A stretch of 64,000 nt of DNA, taken from Bacteroidales bacterium. GTDB lineage: Bacteria > Bacteroidota > Bacteroidia > Bacteroidales > Tenuifilaceae. Below the pieces are notes generated by a model. That model saw only the letters and a program-made list of their open reading frames with translations, ran no database searches and was not told the origin of the DNA. The translations under genes were made by a program, and so were the position numbers. Shown here piece after piece: positions 34,865-44,077 of the stretch; positions within the stretch are counted from its first letter, which is position 1, and the number at the start of each line of letters is the position of its first letter. The stretch is from the NCBI GenBank assembly GCA_013376985.1, contig JACABB010000001.1:395956-459955 (forward strand), read 5' to 3'.

Positions 34865-35210
34865 TGGCATTAAAAGGCATTAATCAACCAACCTCTCATC
34901 TCTATTGTAAAGGAGATTGTTAATAACTTTTGATTATTGTTAATTCTTCGGTGCAATAATAAGTATCATATATTTACTCATGACGTAATTTGGCATAAAA
35001 ATTAATGATTTTTAAAACCCTATGTAAATAATAGAATGTCAATTTTTTAGGCACATGTTTCTAAAATAGTTTAGAAAAAATTGTAAAAAAAAGCCTCTGA
35101 AAGTACAACGGGTTCTATAAATGTTAATATTTGCAACTTATTTTTTAAAATAAACCTCAGCAAAAGCTGAGCATTATTAACCTAAAAGATCAAATAATAA
35201 GCGTCTAGTC
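34865..35210. other. Intergenic region and kamA leader
   Basis: 346 bp without a gene. The only structure noted is a CTCAGC-AAAA-GCTGAG hairpin at 35156-35171 in the likely kamA leader. A near-match to the -7 element (AATATTTG, 35127-35134) lies upstream of it. Confidence 0.5.
35156..35171 (+). promoter_or_regulatory. 6-bp hairpin with AAAA tetraloop in the kamA leader
   Basis: CTCAGC (35156-35161) and GCTGAG (35166-35171), 40 bp before the kamA ATG. No T-run follows, so it is not a standard terminator; it could be a leader structure or operator. Confidence 0.4.
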
Positions 35211-36485
35211 ATGGACAAAAAAAAGCAACAGAAGCTGGTTTACATGATCAATGAATTCACTGAGGAGGACGAACCTCCGAGTACCATCAACCTCAGCAAC
35301 GATGAGGCTGAGGTGTCAATTCGCTTCAATAAAGTTGGAGCTCGCGTTTCGAATGAACGTATTGGTATTAGCCAAAAATCATTGGAATTTTTAAGAAAGA
35401 ATTACCCTTCCGTAACAGAGAAAGATTGGAATAGCTGGCAATGGCAAGTTAAAAATGGAATTACCTCTATCAGCCAGTTGCGCCAAATCCTCAACCTATC
35501 AGAACCGGAGTTACTTGCTATCGATAATGATAAGTATGCTCTCCCGTTAAGAATTACTCCATATTACGCAAGTTTACTATCGCAAGATGATCCGAATCAA
35601 GCTCTTCGACGTACTATGGTTCCAACCGTAAACGAGGTTACTATGTCTCGGGGCGAATTTGCCGATCCACTCGGAGAGGAGCATCATAGCCCCGTTCCAA
35701 ATTTAGTACATCGTTATCCTGATAGAGTTCTATTTTTATCCACAGGCTTTTGTTCTGCATATTGTAGATACTGCACTCGATCACATATGGTGGCAAAAGA
35801 TAAATGCCACATTGGAATTAAAGCATGGGAACCTGCGTTGCAATATATTAGAGATCATTCCGAAGTAAGAGATGTTCTTATCTCTGGAGGAGATCCTCTC
35901 ACAATGCCTGATCCTCATATCGAATATTTACTCTCATCTTTAAGGGCTATACCTCATGTTGAGATTATTCGTATTGGGACAAAAGTACCGGTGGTTTTAC
36001 CTCAGCGTATAACCAAGACATTGGTGAATATGCTAAAGAAATATCACCCATTATTTATGAGCATCCACTTCTCTCACCCTGATGAACTCACGCCAGAGGT
36101 TATAGAGGTTTGTGGTCGTTTAGCCGATGCTGGTATTCCTCTTGGAAGTCAAACAGTTCTTCTGAAGGGTGTGAACGATGATTTGGGTACTATGAAGAAT
36201 TTAATGCATGGTGTACTTAAGGCAAGGGTAAGACCTTACTACATATATCAGTGTGATCCAATTCCAGGTTCAAGCCATTTCCGCACCCACGTTGCAAAAG
36301 GACTTGAGTTGATTAAGGGGTTAAGAGGATTTACATCTGGATACGCCGTTCCAACTTTTGTAATTGATGCTCCTGGCGGTGGTGGAAAAATACCTTTGCT
36401 GCCTGAATATTTTTTGGGTACAGAAAACGGCGAAGTTATTCTGAAAAATTACGAAGATAAAATTTATACATATCCTGATTTTTAA
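35211..36485 (+). CDS. kamA: L-lysine 2,3-aminomutase
   Basis: A 424-residue radical SAM, PLP-dependent enzyme that interconverts L-lysine and L-beta-lysine. The cluster cysteines are Cys181, Cys185 and Cys188 (CSAYCRYC). The PLP lysine is Lys393 in APGGGGKIP. The two acidic residues that bind the substrate side-chain amine in the clostridial lysine enzyme are kept (Asp349 in YQCDPIPG, Asp386 in FVIDAPGG); glutamate aminomutases lack them. The classical lysine-fermentation genes (kamDE, kdd, kce) are not adjacent. A strong terminator follows, so kamA is its own transcription unit beside the ATP-grasp/GNAT operon. Confidence 0.93.
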   Translation: MDKKKQQKLVYMINEFTEEDEPPSTINLSNDEAEVSIRFNKVGARVSNERIGISQKSLEFLRKNYPSVTEKDWNSWQWQVKNGITSISQLRQILNLSEPELLAIDNDKYALPLRITPYYASLLSQDDPNQALRRTMVPTVNEVTMSRGEFADPLGEEHHSPVPNLVHRYPDRVLFLSTGFCSAYCRYCTRSHMVAKDKCHIGIKAWEPALQYIRDHSEVRDVLISGGDPLTMPDPHIEYLLSSLRAIPHVEIIRIGTKVPVVLPQRITKTLVNMLKKYHPLFMSIHFSHPDELTPEVIEVCGRLADAGIPLGSQTVLLKGVNDDLGTMKNLMHGVLKARVRPYYIYQCDPIPGSSHFRTHVAKGLELIKGLRGFTSGYAVPTFVIDAPGGGGKIPLLPEYFLGTENGEVILKNYEDKIYTYPDF

Positions 36486-36495
36486 TATTGTTAAT

Positions 36496-36552
36496 AGCAT
36501 TCCCCATTCGCGTTGTGTATAATAGCACCTTTCGAATGGGAATGCTTTTTTT
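36496..36552 (+). terminator. Terminator after kamA
   Basis: A 14-bp stem with one bulged C: AGCATTCCCCATTCG (36496-36510) with CGAATGGGAATGCT (36533-36546), followed by a T-run. Confidence 0.9.
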
Positions 36553-36651
36553 ATATCAATTTGTTGAAAGGCGGAAAAGATAGGTATAAAATTATTCCAT
36601 ATATTGGTGTAATTTAATTGTTAATTAATAATCTGATAATCAAGAGAAAAA

Positions 36652-37629
36652 ATGCTTACTGTTGGATTGACATACGATTTACGTAGTGATTATCTAAAAG
36701 AGGGTTATTCCGAAGAGGAAACGGCAGAATTTGATTCAGAGATAACAATAGAATCAATAGAATCAACCCTTCAAAGACTTGGCTATAAAACCGAAAGAAT
36801 TGGTAATGTTAAAACATTATTAAGAAAGCTCATTAACGAGAAAAAGTGGGATTTGGTTTTTAATATAGCCGAAGGAATGTACGGAATTGGTCGTGAAGCC
36901 CAAATACCAGCAATACTTGATGCATTTAGAATACCTTATGTGTTTTCAGATCCACTAGTGCTTTCATTGACCCTTCACAAAGGTTTAACAAAAAGAGTAA
37001 TACGAGATAAAGGTATTCCAACCGCTGATTTTGCAATCGTTGAAACATCGGATGATATTAAAAATATAAACCTTCCTTACCCTTTATTTGCAAAACCCGT
37101 TGCGGAGGGAACCGGAAAGGGAATTGATAGCCGATCGAAAGTTGCTAATCCAAAGGAACTTGATGATTTATGCCGAGAATTACTAAGTCGATTTAATCAG
37201 CCCGTACTGGTTGAAACCTATCTGCCGGGAAGAGAGTTTACCGTTGGTGTTGTAGGTACTGGCTCGGAAGCAAGAGTTGTAGGTGTTATGGAGGTTGTAA
37301 TCACTGCAAAAGCAAAGGAAAGCATCTACTCATATCACACAAAGGAGAATTGGAAAGGTGTTGTTGAATATCCAATGGCAACAGGGGACATTGAAAAAAA
37401 GTGTGAAGAGGTTGCGCTGGGAGCATGGAGATGTCTTGGTTGTAGAGATGGTGGTCGAGTAGACTTAAAGATGGATGCAAATGGAGTACCTAATTTTATT
37501 GAGGTTAATCCCTTAGCAGGAATTAACCCAGAGCATTCTGATTTACCTATGCTTGCCGGAAAGAAGGGAATTCGGTATGAGCAGTTAATCGATATGATAA
37601 TGAAATCAGCCCTAAAACGAGTAAACTAA
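36652..37629 (+). CDS. D-Ala-D-Ala ligase-like ATP-grasp protein A
   Basis: A 325-residue ATP-grasp enzyme: N-terminal domain (MLTVGLTYDLRSDYL), central ATP-binding (LFAKPVAEGTGKGID) and C-terminal metal-binding FIEVNPLAGINPEHSDLP. The fold joins a carboxylate to an amine through an acyl-phosphate. It is not the cell's obvious peptidoglycan Ddl: it is paired with a second diverged copy 5 bp downstream and a GNAT gene, away from the mur cluster. The substrates are unknown; beta-lysine from kamA is one suggestion. Confidence 0.85.
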   Translation: MLTVGLTYDLRSDYLKEGYSEEETAEFDSEITIESIESTLQRLGYKTERIGNVKTLLRKLINEKKWDLVFNIAEGMYGIGREAQIPAILDAFRIPYVFSDPLVLSLTLHKGLTKRVIRDKGIPTADFAIVETSDDIKNINLPYPLFAKPVAEGTGKGIDSRSKVANPKELDDLCRELLSRFNQPVLVETYLPGREFTVGVVGTGSEARVVGVMEVVITAKAKESIYSYHTKENWKGVVEYPMATGDIEKKCEEVALGAWRCLGCRDGGRVDLKMDANGVPNFIEVNPLAGINPEHSDLPMLAGKKGIRYEQLIDMIMKSALKRVN

Positions 37630-37634
37630 AATCT

Positions 37635-38615
37635 ATGAGTCCAAAGAAAGCCGTTATCCTTTACAACGAATTATCACCAAACCCCACTCCTGATGAGGCA
37701 GATGTGCTTGAACAGGTAAATATTATTGCCGAAAACCTTGAAAAACTAGGAATTAAATATTCAACCATGACTTTTTCATTGAACATGAAAAAAGTTGAGC
37801 AAGAACTTTTAGCCTACAAACCCGACTTTGTTTTTAATCTGGTTGAAGGGGTTGATAATAAAGGTGATTTAATCTTTCTTGCACCAGCACTGTTAAATTC
37901 TTTAAAAATTCCTTTTACAGGGGGTGGTTTGGAAACTATTTTTATTACCTCATCAAAAACCTTAGCAAAGGAACGGATGAAGCAAGGTGGCTTGCCAACG
38001 GCTTCCTGGTATCATGGCGAAGGAGTGTTTGTACCCATTGAGGGGAAACGGTATATTGTAAAACCAATTTGGGAGGATGGCTCTCTTGGATTAGACGAGC
38101 ATTGTGTGTTTTGGTGGCATGAAGCGGGATTAACGGAGGCAGCAAAAAACTTAAACCCAGCAACACATTTTATCGAGGAATATATCGATGGACGGGAATT
38201 CAATATATCAATACTTGCTGGACTAGATGGCCCAACTGTTCTTCCTCATGCTGAGATTAAGTTTTACGATTACGAAGGCGATAAACCTAAAATGATGGGT
38301 TGGACCGCAAAATGGGATGAGGATAGTTTTGAGTATGCTAATACCCGCAGAACCTTTGAAATGGGTAAGGATGATGATCAACTTTTAAATAAACTTACGG
38401 AGTTAACGCTAAAAAGTTGGGATGTGTTTAAACTTAATGGTTATGCGCGTGTTGATTATCGAGTTGATAAGAAGGGCAACCCAATGGTTCTTGAGATTAA
38501 TGTTAATCCATGTATATCGATGAATGGTGGATTTTACGCAGCTTGTGAACAGGCTGGAATTTCTTTTGACAAAGCGGTAGCTAGAATTATAAATGATATT
38601 CCCTCAAAAAAATAG
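37635..38615 (+). CDS. D-Ala-D-Ala ligase-like ATP-grasp protein B
   Basis: A 326-residue ATP-grasp enzyme only weakly similar to its upstream neighbour: N-terminal AVILYNELSPNPTPDEADVLEQV, nucleotide loop YIVKPIWEDGSLGLD, and catalytic YARVDYRVDKKGNPMVLEINVNP. The EINVNP metal ligands are intact, so it should be active. The pair suggests two successive or two alternative ligation steps. It directly abuts the GNAT gene. Confidence 0.85.
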   Translation: MSPKKAVILYNELSPNPTPDEADVLEQVNIIAENLEKLGIKYSTMTFSLNMKKVEQELLAYKPDFVFNLVEGVDNKGDLIFLAPALLNSLKIPFTGGGLETIFITSSKTLAKERMKQGGLPTASWYHGEGVFVPIEGKRYIVKPIWEDGSLGLDEHCVFWWHEAGLTEAAKNLNPATHFIEEYIDGREFNISILAGLDGPTVLPHAEIKFYDYEGDKPKMMGWTAKWDEDSFEYANTRRTFEMGKDDDQLLNKLTELTLKSWDVFKLNGYARVDYRVDKKGNPMVLEINVNPCISMNGGFYAACEQAGISFDKAVARIINDIPSKK

Positions 38616-39107
38616 ATGGCCATGGAAAAAAACTACACCCTAAGATTTGAACCTCTTGCAGAAGATGTTGAAGCCGTAGAAAAAATTATACATTCATCAG
38701 GCTTTTTTCAAGATCATGAAATTCCTGTAGCCCTAGAATTGGTTGAAGAGGCTATTGAAAAGGGTCTTGAGAGTGGATACTTTTTTGTTTTTGCTATGGA
38801 TGGCGAACGAACCATATCGTATGCCTGCTATGGAACTATTGCTTGTACTAAAAACAGTTATGATCTTTACTGGATTGCAACCCATGATGATTACAGAGGA
38901 AAAGGGGTTGGTTCGTTAATTCTGAAAGAAACTGAAAGAAAAATTAAATCGATGGGGGGTAGAGTCATTTATATAGAAACCTCCTCAAAACCTTTGTATA
39001 TACCCACTCAAGGTTTTTATGAAAAGCACGGATATTTTAAAGAGGCCATTCTTAAAGATTTTTATGATGTGGCTGATGATAAAATAATATATTCCAAACA
39101 TTTATAG
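38616..39107 (+). CDS. GNAT family N-acetyltransferase
   Basis: A 163-residue GNAT protein starting directly after the upstream stop (ATG at 38616, or the third codon, also ATG). The acetyl-CoA loop is YRGKGVGSLIL (motif A), with FYEKHGYF near the C-terminus (motif B). It acylates an amine; in the N-epsilon-acetyl-beta-lysine pathway an acetyltransferase (AblB) acts after the aminomutase, but AblB is longer and this one has no clear orthology to it. It belongs to the ATP-grasp operon. Confidence 0.85.
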   Translation: MAMEKNYTLRFEPLAEDVEAVEKIIHSSGFFQDHEIPVALELVEEAIEKGLESGYFFVFAMDGERTISYACYGTIACTKNSYDLYWIATHDDYRGKGVGSLILKETERKIKSMGGRVIYIETSSKPLYIPTQGFYEKHGYFKEAILKDFYDVADDKIIYSKHL

Positions 39108-39126
39108 AAATCATTACGTCTATTTA

Positions 39127-39154
39127 GGCCATACCTAGAATGGTGTGGTTTTTT
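39127..39154 (+). terminator. Terminator after the GNAT gene
   Basis: CCATACC (39129-39135) and GGTGTGG (39142-39148) with a 6-base loop and T-run. One G-U pair. Confidence 0.78.
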
Positions 39155-39299
39155 GTTTTCGTGTGTATCCCACAAATATTGCTTTAGGCTGACGACAAAA
39201 TTTTTTATTATCTTTTTTGTGAAAATTCACACCAAACAGCATATGTTTTCTTACAATTTATTATATTTATTGACAATAATATTTTAAATCGTAATAGAA

Positions 39300-39809
39300 A
39301 TGTCAGATCACTTTCAAGTAGATGCAATTGACCAAAAGATACTATCTTATTTGGTCAAGAATGCAAGAATGCCTTTCCTAGAGATAGCCAGAGAGTGTGG
39401 TATTTCTGGAGCAGCAATCCACCAACGTGTTAAAAAAATGGAGGATGCCGGCATAATTGCTGGTTCAAGAATGAATGTAAAACCTAAAGCATTAGGATTT
39501 GATGTTTGTGCTTTTGTTGGACTTCAATTTTCAGCTTCGAACCAGTATCATGGCGTTATTGAAGCACTTAAGCAAATGCCAGAGGTTGTTGAATGTCATT
39601 TTATTACAGGAGGGTATGCTCTTTTGCTAAAAATTTATTGTCGAGACAATGAACACCTTATGGAAGTTCTTGTGAAAAACATTCAGAATATTCCGGGCAT
39701 TGCAAATACCGAAACCTTCATATCCCTTGATCAAACCATCGAAAGGCAAGTTTATGTAAAAGATAAACGAGTTGTTAATGGAAAACGAGCGGGGAAGTCA
39801 AAAGATTAA
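39300..39809 (+). CDS. Lrp/AsnC family transcriptional regulator
   Basis: A 169-residue regulator with an N-terminal HTH (DAIDQKILSYLVKNARMPFLEIARECGISGAAIHQRVKKMEDAGII) and a C-terminal RAM/AsnC ligand-binding domain (VVECHFITGGYALLLKIYCRD). Lrp proteins sense amino acids. Placed after the aminomutase/ligase cluster it may respond to lysine or a product, but this is inference. A basic tail (KDKRVVNGKRAGKSKD) extends beyond the family core. Confidence 0.92.
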   Translation: MSDHFQVDAIDQKILSYLVKNARMPFLEIARECGISGAAIHQRVKKMEDAGIIAGSRMNVKPKALGFDVCAFVGLQFSASNQYHGVIEALKQMPEVVECHFITGGYALLLKIYCRDNEHLMEVLVKNIQNIPGIANTETFISLDQTIERQVYVKDKRVVNGKRAGKSKD

Positions 39810-39829
39810 AGAGGCTATTTTGTTGATTG

Positions 39830-42394
39830 CTAAATAAATAAGGATACTTTGTTAATTAAATCGTCTTTACTTATTGGCTTGGTTAAATAATCATTACATC
39901 CCAAAGAAAAACATTTTTCGATTTCGCCAGATAAAACAAATGCTGTTTGAATAATAATTGGAATTTTATTCCCTGTTGCACGGATAACCTCAATTGTTTT
40001 TAAACCATCCATAATAGGCATTTGTATGTCTAAAAGAATTAAATTCACGTCAGAGTTCTCAAGCATTCTAATAACTTCTTTTCCATCTTTTGCCCACAGT
40101 AAATTGACATTTGTTCTTTTTAGGTAAGCTTTTATGAGCATAAAGTTAGATGTAACATCCTCTGCTACGATTATTGTTTTATTGCTTAGATCCAATTCTA
40201 TATTGGACTCTTTTGTTTGTTGTGACTCAGATATGCTTGAATCATAATCGATATTTGGCAATGTAAAATAAAAAGATGATCCCGAATTGGGCTGTGAATT
40301 AAACCAAATATTACCATTCATTAAATGTATAAGTTCTTTACAAAGAGCGAGTCCAAGACCTGTTCCTGGTAAAATGATAGAGTCGTTTTGACGGTTGTAT
40401 TTACTAAATCTCTCAAATATTGAGGCTTGGTTTTCGGGTAGAATTCCTATTCCTGTATCTTTAACGAAAAAAGTAACCGTTTGGGGATCCGTAAGTTTAA
40501 ATCCAAAAACAATTGAACCCTGATTTGTAAATTTTAGGGCATTTGATAGCAAATTAGACATTACCTGTCTAAGGCGATTTTTATCAGTTAAAATAGAATG
40601 AAAAGTTAGAGATAGATCGTAATCCAATGTAATAGCGATGTGACTTTTGTTTATTTTATGTTTTTCTTGATTAAAAAAGAATAGTAGATCTTCCAGAACT
40701 TCGAATATAAAAACGGGGGTTTTATTAATTTTTATTTGCCCTGATTCAATAATGGAGATATCAATAATATCATTAATTAAATGCATTAAAGTTTCACTAT
40801 TTGAATGAATTAGACGAACAAAATCTTTTTTATCCGTATCCGTTGCTTCTGAGTCTACAAGTAGATTTGCGAAACCAACAATGGCATTCATTGGTGTTCG
40901 AATTTCATGAGAAAGATTTGCAAGAAATGCTGTTTTAAGCATATCTGATTCTTCGGCTTTATCCTTTGCTATTTTCAAAGCTAGGGTTCGATCTTCAACA
41001 ACTGCTTCCAAATGTTCCTGATGCCCTTGAAGTTCTTCTTCAATAATTTTCCGCTGGTTTATTTCTTCTATAAGTTTTTTATTAATTTTTGCTCTAAATC
41101 TCATCCGGTTATGAATAAAATAGATGGAAAAAATTAAAAATAGCGCAGCTATGATTAGAAATGCATTCCAGAAAATTAATTTATTTTTTTGCGCATCTTT
41201 TAGTTCTTGCTCTTTTGAAAGGAGAAGAATCCGCTTTTCTTTTGCTTGTAGGTTGTATTTGGCATCAAGTTCCATCAGGAGATTTCTCTGCTCATCGCTG
41301 AAAACGGAATCCCTTAACTCTTTAAATTTGAAAAGTGATTCATAAGCCCTTTTGTAACTATTGATTTCAGCATAAAGTTCTGATTCTCTTAACGATATTT
41401 CTACTAATAGCGTTTTTATTTTGGCATTATTTGCTAAAACTTTTGCGGTATTAAAAAATGCTTCGGCTTGTTTATAATTTTTTAATTTGAGATAGCTGCG
41501 TCCCACATACTGAAAAGAATTTGAGACTCCTTCGATAAAAGGAACTTGTGAATAGTAACTATTCGCTTTTAGAAAATACTGAATTGCCGTGGTATAATTT
41601 TCTTGACGAAAATAGATTGTACCTATATTAAGCAGTGTATTTGCTAATCCAAGTTTATTATCATCCTTATATTTTATTTCAAGGGATTTGTTTAAGTAAT
41701 CAAGGGCCTTTGAAAATTCACCAAGTTCACTATAAATGCGGCCAATATTATTTAGAGCCTTCGAAACACCAATTTGATTATTGTTTTCTTTGCTTATGGT
41801 AAGACTTTTTTGATAAAAATCGAGGGCTACCGGGCTCTCTCCAAACGAAAAGTAAATATTTCCTGTTTCTCTAACAATGTCTGCTAATTTGCTTTGCTGA
41901 TTTAGTTTACCAATAAGGCTAAATGCATTTTGGGAGAATTCAAGGGCTTTTTTAAAATCGCCAAGTTTTGTGTAGATCAAACTATAAACTTGGTATATAT
42001 CTATTAAGTGAATGCTATCATTTATAGAATGTGCTAATAAGAGCGTTTTTTCTAGTTGGTTTATTGCTTTTGTATAATTGCCCTTGATAAAGTATGTTTT
42101 TCCAATAATTATTTCTGCGCTAAGTTGTTTTTTATGATTGCTAAGTTTTTTAGCAATAGTTATTGCTATGTTAGCATATTCGAGAGATTGATCTGTGTTG
42201 GTGTTATTATATTCATCAGCAGATTTGATTAATAAATCTAACTTAGATGAATCGGGTGATTGTCCTAATATTTTGCTAATACTATCCGTGCCATTACGAA
42301 TATCTGCTTTAGTATTTGTTGGAGAAAAAACAAATAAAACAAGACTCATAAAGGCAATAAGGATCTTATTTTTTAAACAAAAAGACCTTAACAT
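39830..42394 (-). CDS. TPR hybrid histidine kinase with receiver
   Basis: I choose the ATG at 42394 (MLRSFCLKNKILIAFMSLVLFVFSPTNTKA), which gives a signal peptide and 854 residues. The upstream ATG at 42508 lies inside a terminator hairpin (42491-42508) of the preceding gene. The mature protein has about seven TPRs, a membrane segment (LIFWNAFLIIAALFLIFSIYF), a coiled coil, HisKA (FLANLSHEIRTPMNAIVGF), HATPase_c (DTGIGILPENQ, GTGLGLALCKELIHLMNG) and a receiver (VAEDVTSNF; ILLDIQMPIMDG). No DNA-binding partner is adjacent. It resembles the kinase at 15247 in its C-terminal half. Confidence 0.88.
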   Translation of the reverse strand: MLRSFCLKNKILIAFMSLVLFVFSPTNTKADIRNGTDSISKILGQSPDSSKLDLLIKSADEYNNTNTDQSLEYANIAITIAKKLSNHKKQLSAEIIIGKTYFIKGNYTKAINQLEKTLLLAHSINDSIHLIDIYQVYSLIYTKLGDFKKALEFSQNAFSLIGKLNQQSKLADIVRETGNIYFSFGESPVALDFYQKSLTISKENNNQIGVSKALNNIGRIYSELGEFSKALDYLNKSLEIKYKDDNKLGLANTLLNIGTIYFRQENYTTAIQYFLKANSYYSQVPFIEGVSNSFQYVGRSYLKLKNYKQAEAFFNTAKVLANNAKIKTLLVEISLRESELYAEINSYKRAYESLFKFKELRDSVFSDEQRNLLMELDAKYNLQAKEKRILLLSKEQELKDAQKNKLIFWNAFLIIAALFLIFSIYFIHNRMRFRAKINKKLIEEINQRKIIEEELQGHQEHLEAVVEDRTLALKIAKDKAEESDMLKTAFLANLSHEIRTPMNAIVGFANLLVDSEATDTDKKDFVRLIHSNSETLMHLINDIIDISIIESGQIKINKTPVFIFEVLEDLLFFFNQEKHKINKSHIAITLDYDLSLTFHSILTDKNRLRQVMSNLLSNALKFTNQGSIVFGFKLTDPQTVTFFVKDTGIGILPENQASIFERFSKYNRQNDSIILPGTGLGLALCKELIHLMNGNIWFNSQPNSGSSFYFTLPNIDYDSSISESQQTKESNIELDLSNKTIIVAEDVTSNFMLIKAYLKRTNVNLLWAKDGKEVIRMLENSDVNLILLDIQMPIMDGLKTIEVIRATGNKIPIIIQTAFVLSGEIEKCFSLGCNDYLTKPISKDDLINKVSLFI

Positions 42395-42484
42395 GAATGT
42401 TTTGTTTACCCCTGTAAGGTATGTAAGATTGAATTGAAAAGCAATTGATAAAATATAGATTCTTAAATTTTTTTGATAATGACA

Positions 42485-42510
42485 TAAAAAATGCCCCCGA
42501 AGGGGCATTA
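42485..42510 (-). terminator. Terminator after the small charged protein gene
   Basis: ATGCCCC (42491-42497), loop CGAA, GGGGCAT (42502-42508), then T-run on the minus strand. It ends the gene at 42539 and sits before the TPR kinase. Confidence 0.88.
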
Positions 42511-42538
42511 AATTCTGCGATGGTTATCAATTTAATAG

Positions 42539-42757
42539 CTAATTGTCTTCCTCCTCATCGTCATAAAAATCCTCTTCATCATAAAGATCGTTTTTATAGT
42601 CCATATCGATGTCTTCAAATTCATCAATTTCTTGGAACAACGATTGTTTTTGATTTTTCTCCTTTTTAATTGGTTTTAACTTTCTTGCTTTTTTCAACTC
42701 CTCAGAACCTAGTGATGATTCGCGTGGGAGTTTTTGAGTTTCCTTTCTTGCTTTCAT
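42539..42757 (-). CDS. Small hypothetical protein with basic head and acidic tail
   Basis: A 72-residue protein with a lysine/arginine-rich first half (KKARKLKPIKKEKNQKQ) and a second half that is almost all Asp/Glu (DEEDFYDDEEEDN). A strong terminator follows the stop codon within 30 bp, which supports a real gene. I do not recognise a domain; it is probably disordered and could bind a basic partner or nucleic acid. Confidence 0.68.
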   Translation of the reverse strand: MKARKETQKLPRESSLGSEELKKARKLKPIKKEKNQKQSLFQEIDEFEDIDMDYKNDLYDEEDFYDDEEEDN

Positions 42758-43099
42758 TTCTGGAATAATTAGAAACGGTGTTTAGACATTTAAGGGTTAA
42801 ATAATTTTGTTAAAGTTTTAGGGTATAAAGGTTTTTGGGGTTAAACGCATATAAGAATAATAAGTAATTATTTTTCTGGTTAATATACAAGGATTTATTT
42901 TTATAGACAATTTCTACTATGAATTTGTAAAAGCAATTTTTGGCAATTTTAGAAAAAAATTGTTTTTCTCCAAAAAGTTTTTAACCAATTACTTCCTGTT
43001 TTTTAAAAAAATCGCACAAATACCCATGCTTGTTTTTGTACTTTTTTCTTTGTACAAACGTTTCAAAAATCAGTTTATCTTTGACGTTATTTACGTTTT
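42758..43099 (+). other. Intergenic region upstream of the AEC transporter
   Basis: 342 AT-rich bp with no gene. The promoter at 43049-43083 belongs to the transporter; nothing else stands out. Confidence 0.6.
43049..43083 (+). promoter_or_regulatory. Promoter for the AEC transporter gene
   Basis: TTTG (43049-43052), 23-bp spacer, TATCTTTG (43076-43083), 17 bp before the ATG. Spacing is at the long end of the consensus. Confidence 0.62.
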
Positions 43100-44059
43100 A
43101 TGGCGACAGGTATTATTATTAATCAGCTTCTAATTTTTTGCCTACTGATGATTGTTGGAGCAATTGCTTCCAAAAGAAACATACTGAATGATGAATCTAA
43201 AGATTTTTTGGCTCGAATAATAATAGATATTACCCTGCCTTTTCTAATTTTTTCAACATTCTCTCGCTTGGAGTTTGATATTAAACTTTTTAAAAATGGA
43301 TTATTCGTTTTTGTTCTGGCATTTGTAAATTTAGGAATTTTATATCTGGCAGGATCTTTATCATCATTCGCACAAAAACTTAATAAACCCCAAGCAATGG
43401 TGCACACGCTCCATACTATGTTTGGGAATATTGTTTTCCTTGGTTTTCCTCTTTTTGATGCGCTTTTTCCTAATGGTATCGGGGTTTTCTATGCGGCCGT
43501 TTATCAGCTGGCATCTAATTCTTTAACATTTACTTATGGCATTTACAGATTAAGTTCAGGGACTCAAAAATCAGGCTGGAAAAGTTTACTTAATGCAAAT
43601 ACAGGCGCAATTGTTCTTGGAAGTTTGATTTTGATATCAGGACTTCATCTACCCAAATTTGTTGCTGATGCTTTCTCTGGTCTTGGGAAATGTACCAGCC
43701 CCCTTTCAATGGTCTATATTGGTGCTCTTCTTGCTGGAATGAATATTCGAAAATCCTTTAAAACGATTAGCGTTTTTATTATTAGCATGAATAAACTTTT
43801 AATTATTCCTCTAGCTCTTGGATTGGCTTATGTTTTACTGATAAAATGGCTACACATTGAAATTGCACGTGAAGCGTTTTTTGTTTTGGTAATGCAAGCT
43901 GGTATGCCCTGCCAAACGATTATTGTAGTAATGACACGAAGGTATGGTGGCGATTACCACCTAGCAGCAAGTAATCTTCTTGTTTCAACCCTATTTAGTA
44001 TTATTACATTACCCTTACTCTATCTCGTTTTGGAGAATATCTTTAGGCTTACATTTTAA
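43100..44059 (+). CDS. AEC family transporter (auxin efflux carrier-like)
   Basis: A 319-residue integral membrane protein with about ten predicted membrane segments in two halves, typical of the AEC family of secondary carriers that export malate, other carboxylates or hormones. Conserved features include GAIASKRNILNDES near the N-terminus and the TIIVVMTRRYGGD loop near the C-terminus. The substrate cannot be told from sequence. It converges on polA with 18 bp between the stops. Confidence 0.88.
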   Translation: MATGIIINQLLIFCLLMIVGAIASKRNILNDESKDFLARIIIDITLPFLIFSTFSRLEFDIKLFKNGLFVFVLAFVNLGILYLAGSLSSFAQKLNKPQAMVHTLHTMFGNIVFLGFPLFDALFPNGIGVFYAAVYQLASNSLTFTYGIYRLSSGTQKSGWKSLLNANTGAIVLGSLILISGLHLPKFVADAFSGLGKCTSPLSMVYIGALLAGMNIRKSFKTISVFIISMNKLLIIPLALGLAYVLLIKWLHIEIAREAFFVLVMQAGMPCQTIIVVMTRRYGGDYHLAASNLLVSTLFSIITLPLLYLVLENIFRLTF

Positions 44060-44077
44060 AAGTTAGAGGTTCAACTA

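Noticed and set aside
35211..36485. Glutamate 2,3-aminomutase as the identity of the KamA-family protein
   Set aside because: The two Asp residues that contact the lysine side-chain amine (Asp349, Asp386) are kept, whereas glutamate aminomutases have other residues there.
36652..38615. Peptidoglycan D-Ala-D-Ala ligase
   Set aside because: Two diverged copies in tandem next to a GNAT and away from any mur/ddl cluster argue against the housekeeping ligase, although the fold is the same.
35211..39809. Lysine fermentation (kam/kdd/kce) operon
   Set aside because: Only kamA is present; no kamDE, kdd, kce, kal or CoA-transferase gene is adjacent.
42395..42508. 38-codon N-terminal extension of the TPR kinase
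   Set aside because: The upstream ATG is inside the terminator hairpin of the preceding gene, and the shorter form gives a clean signal peptide.
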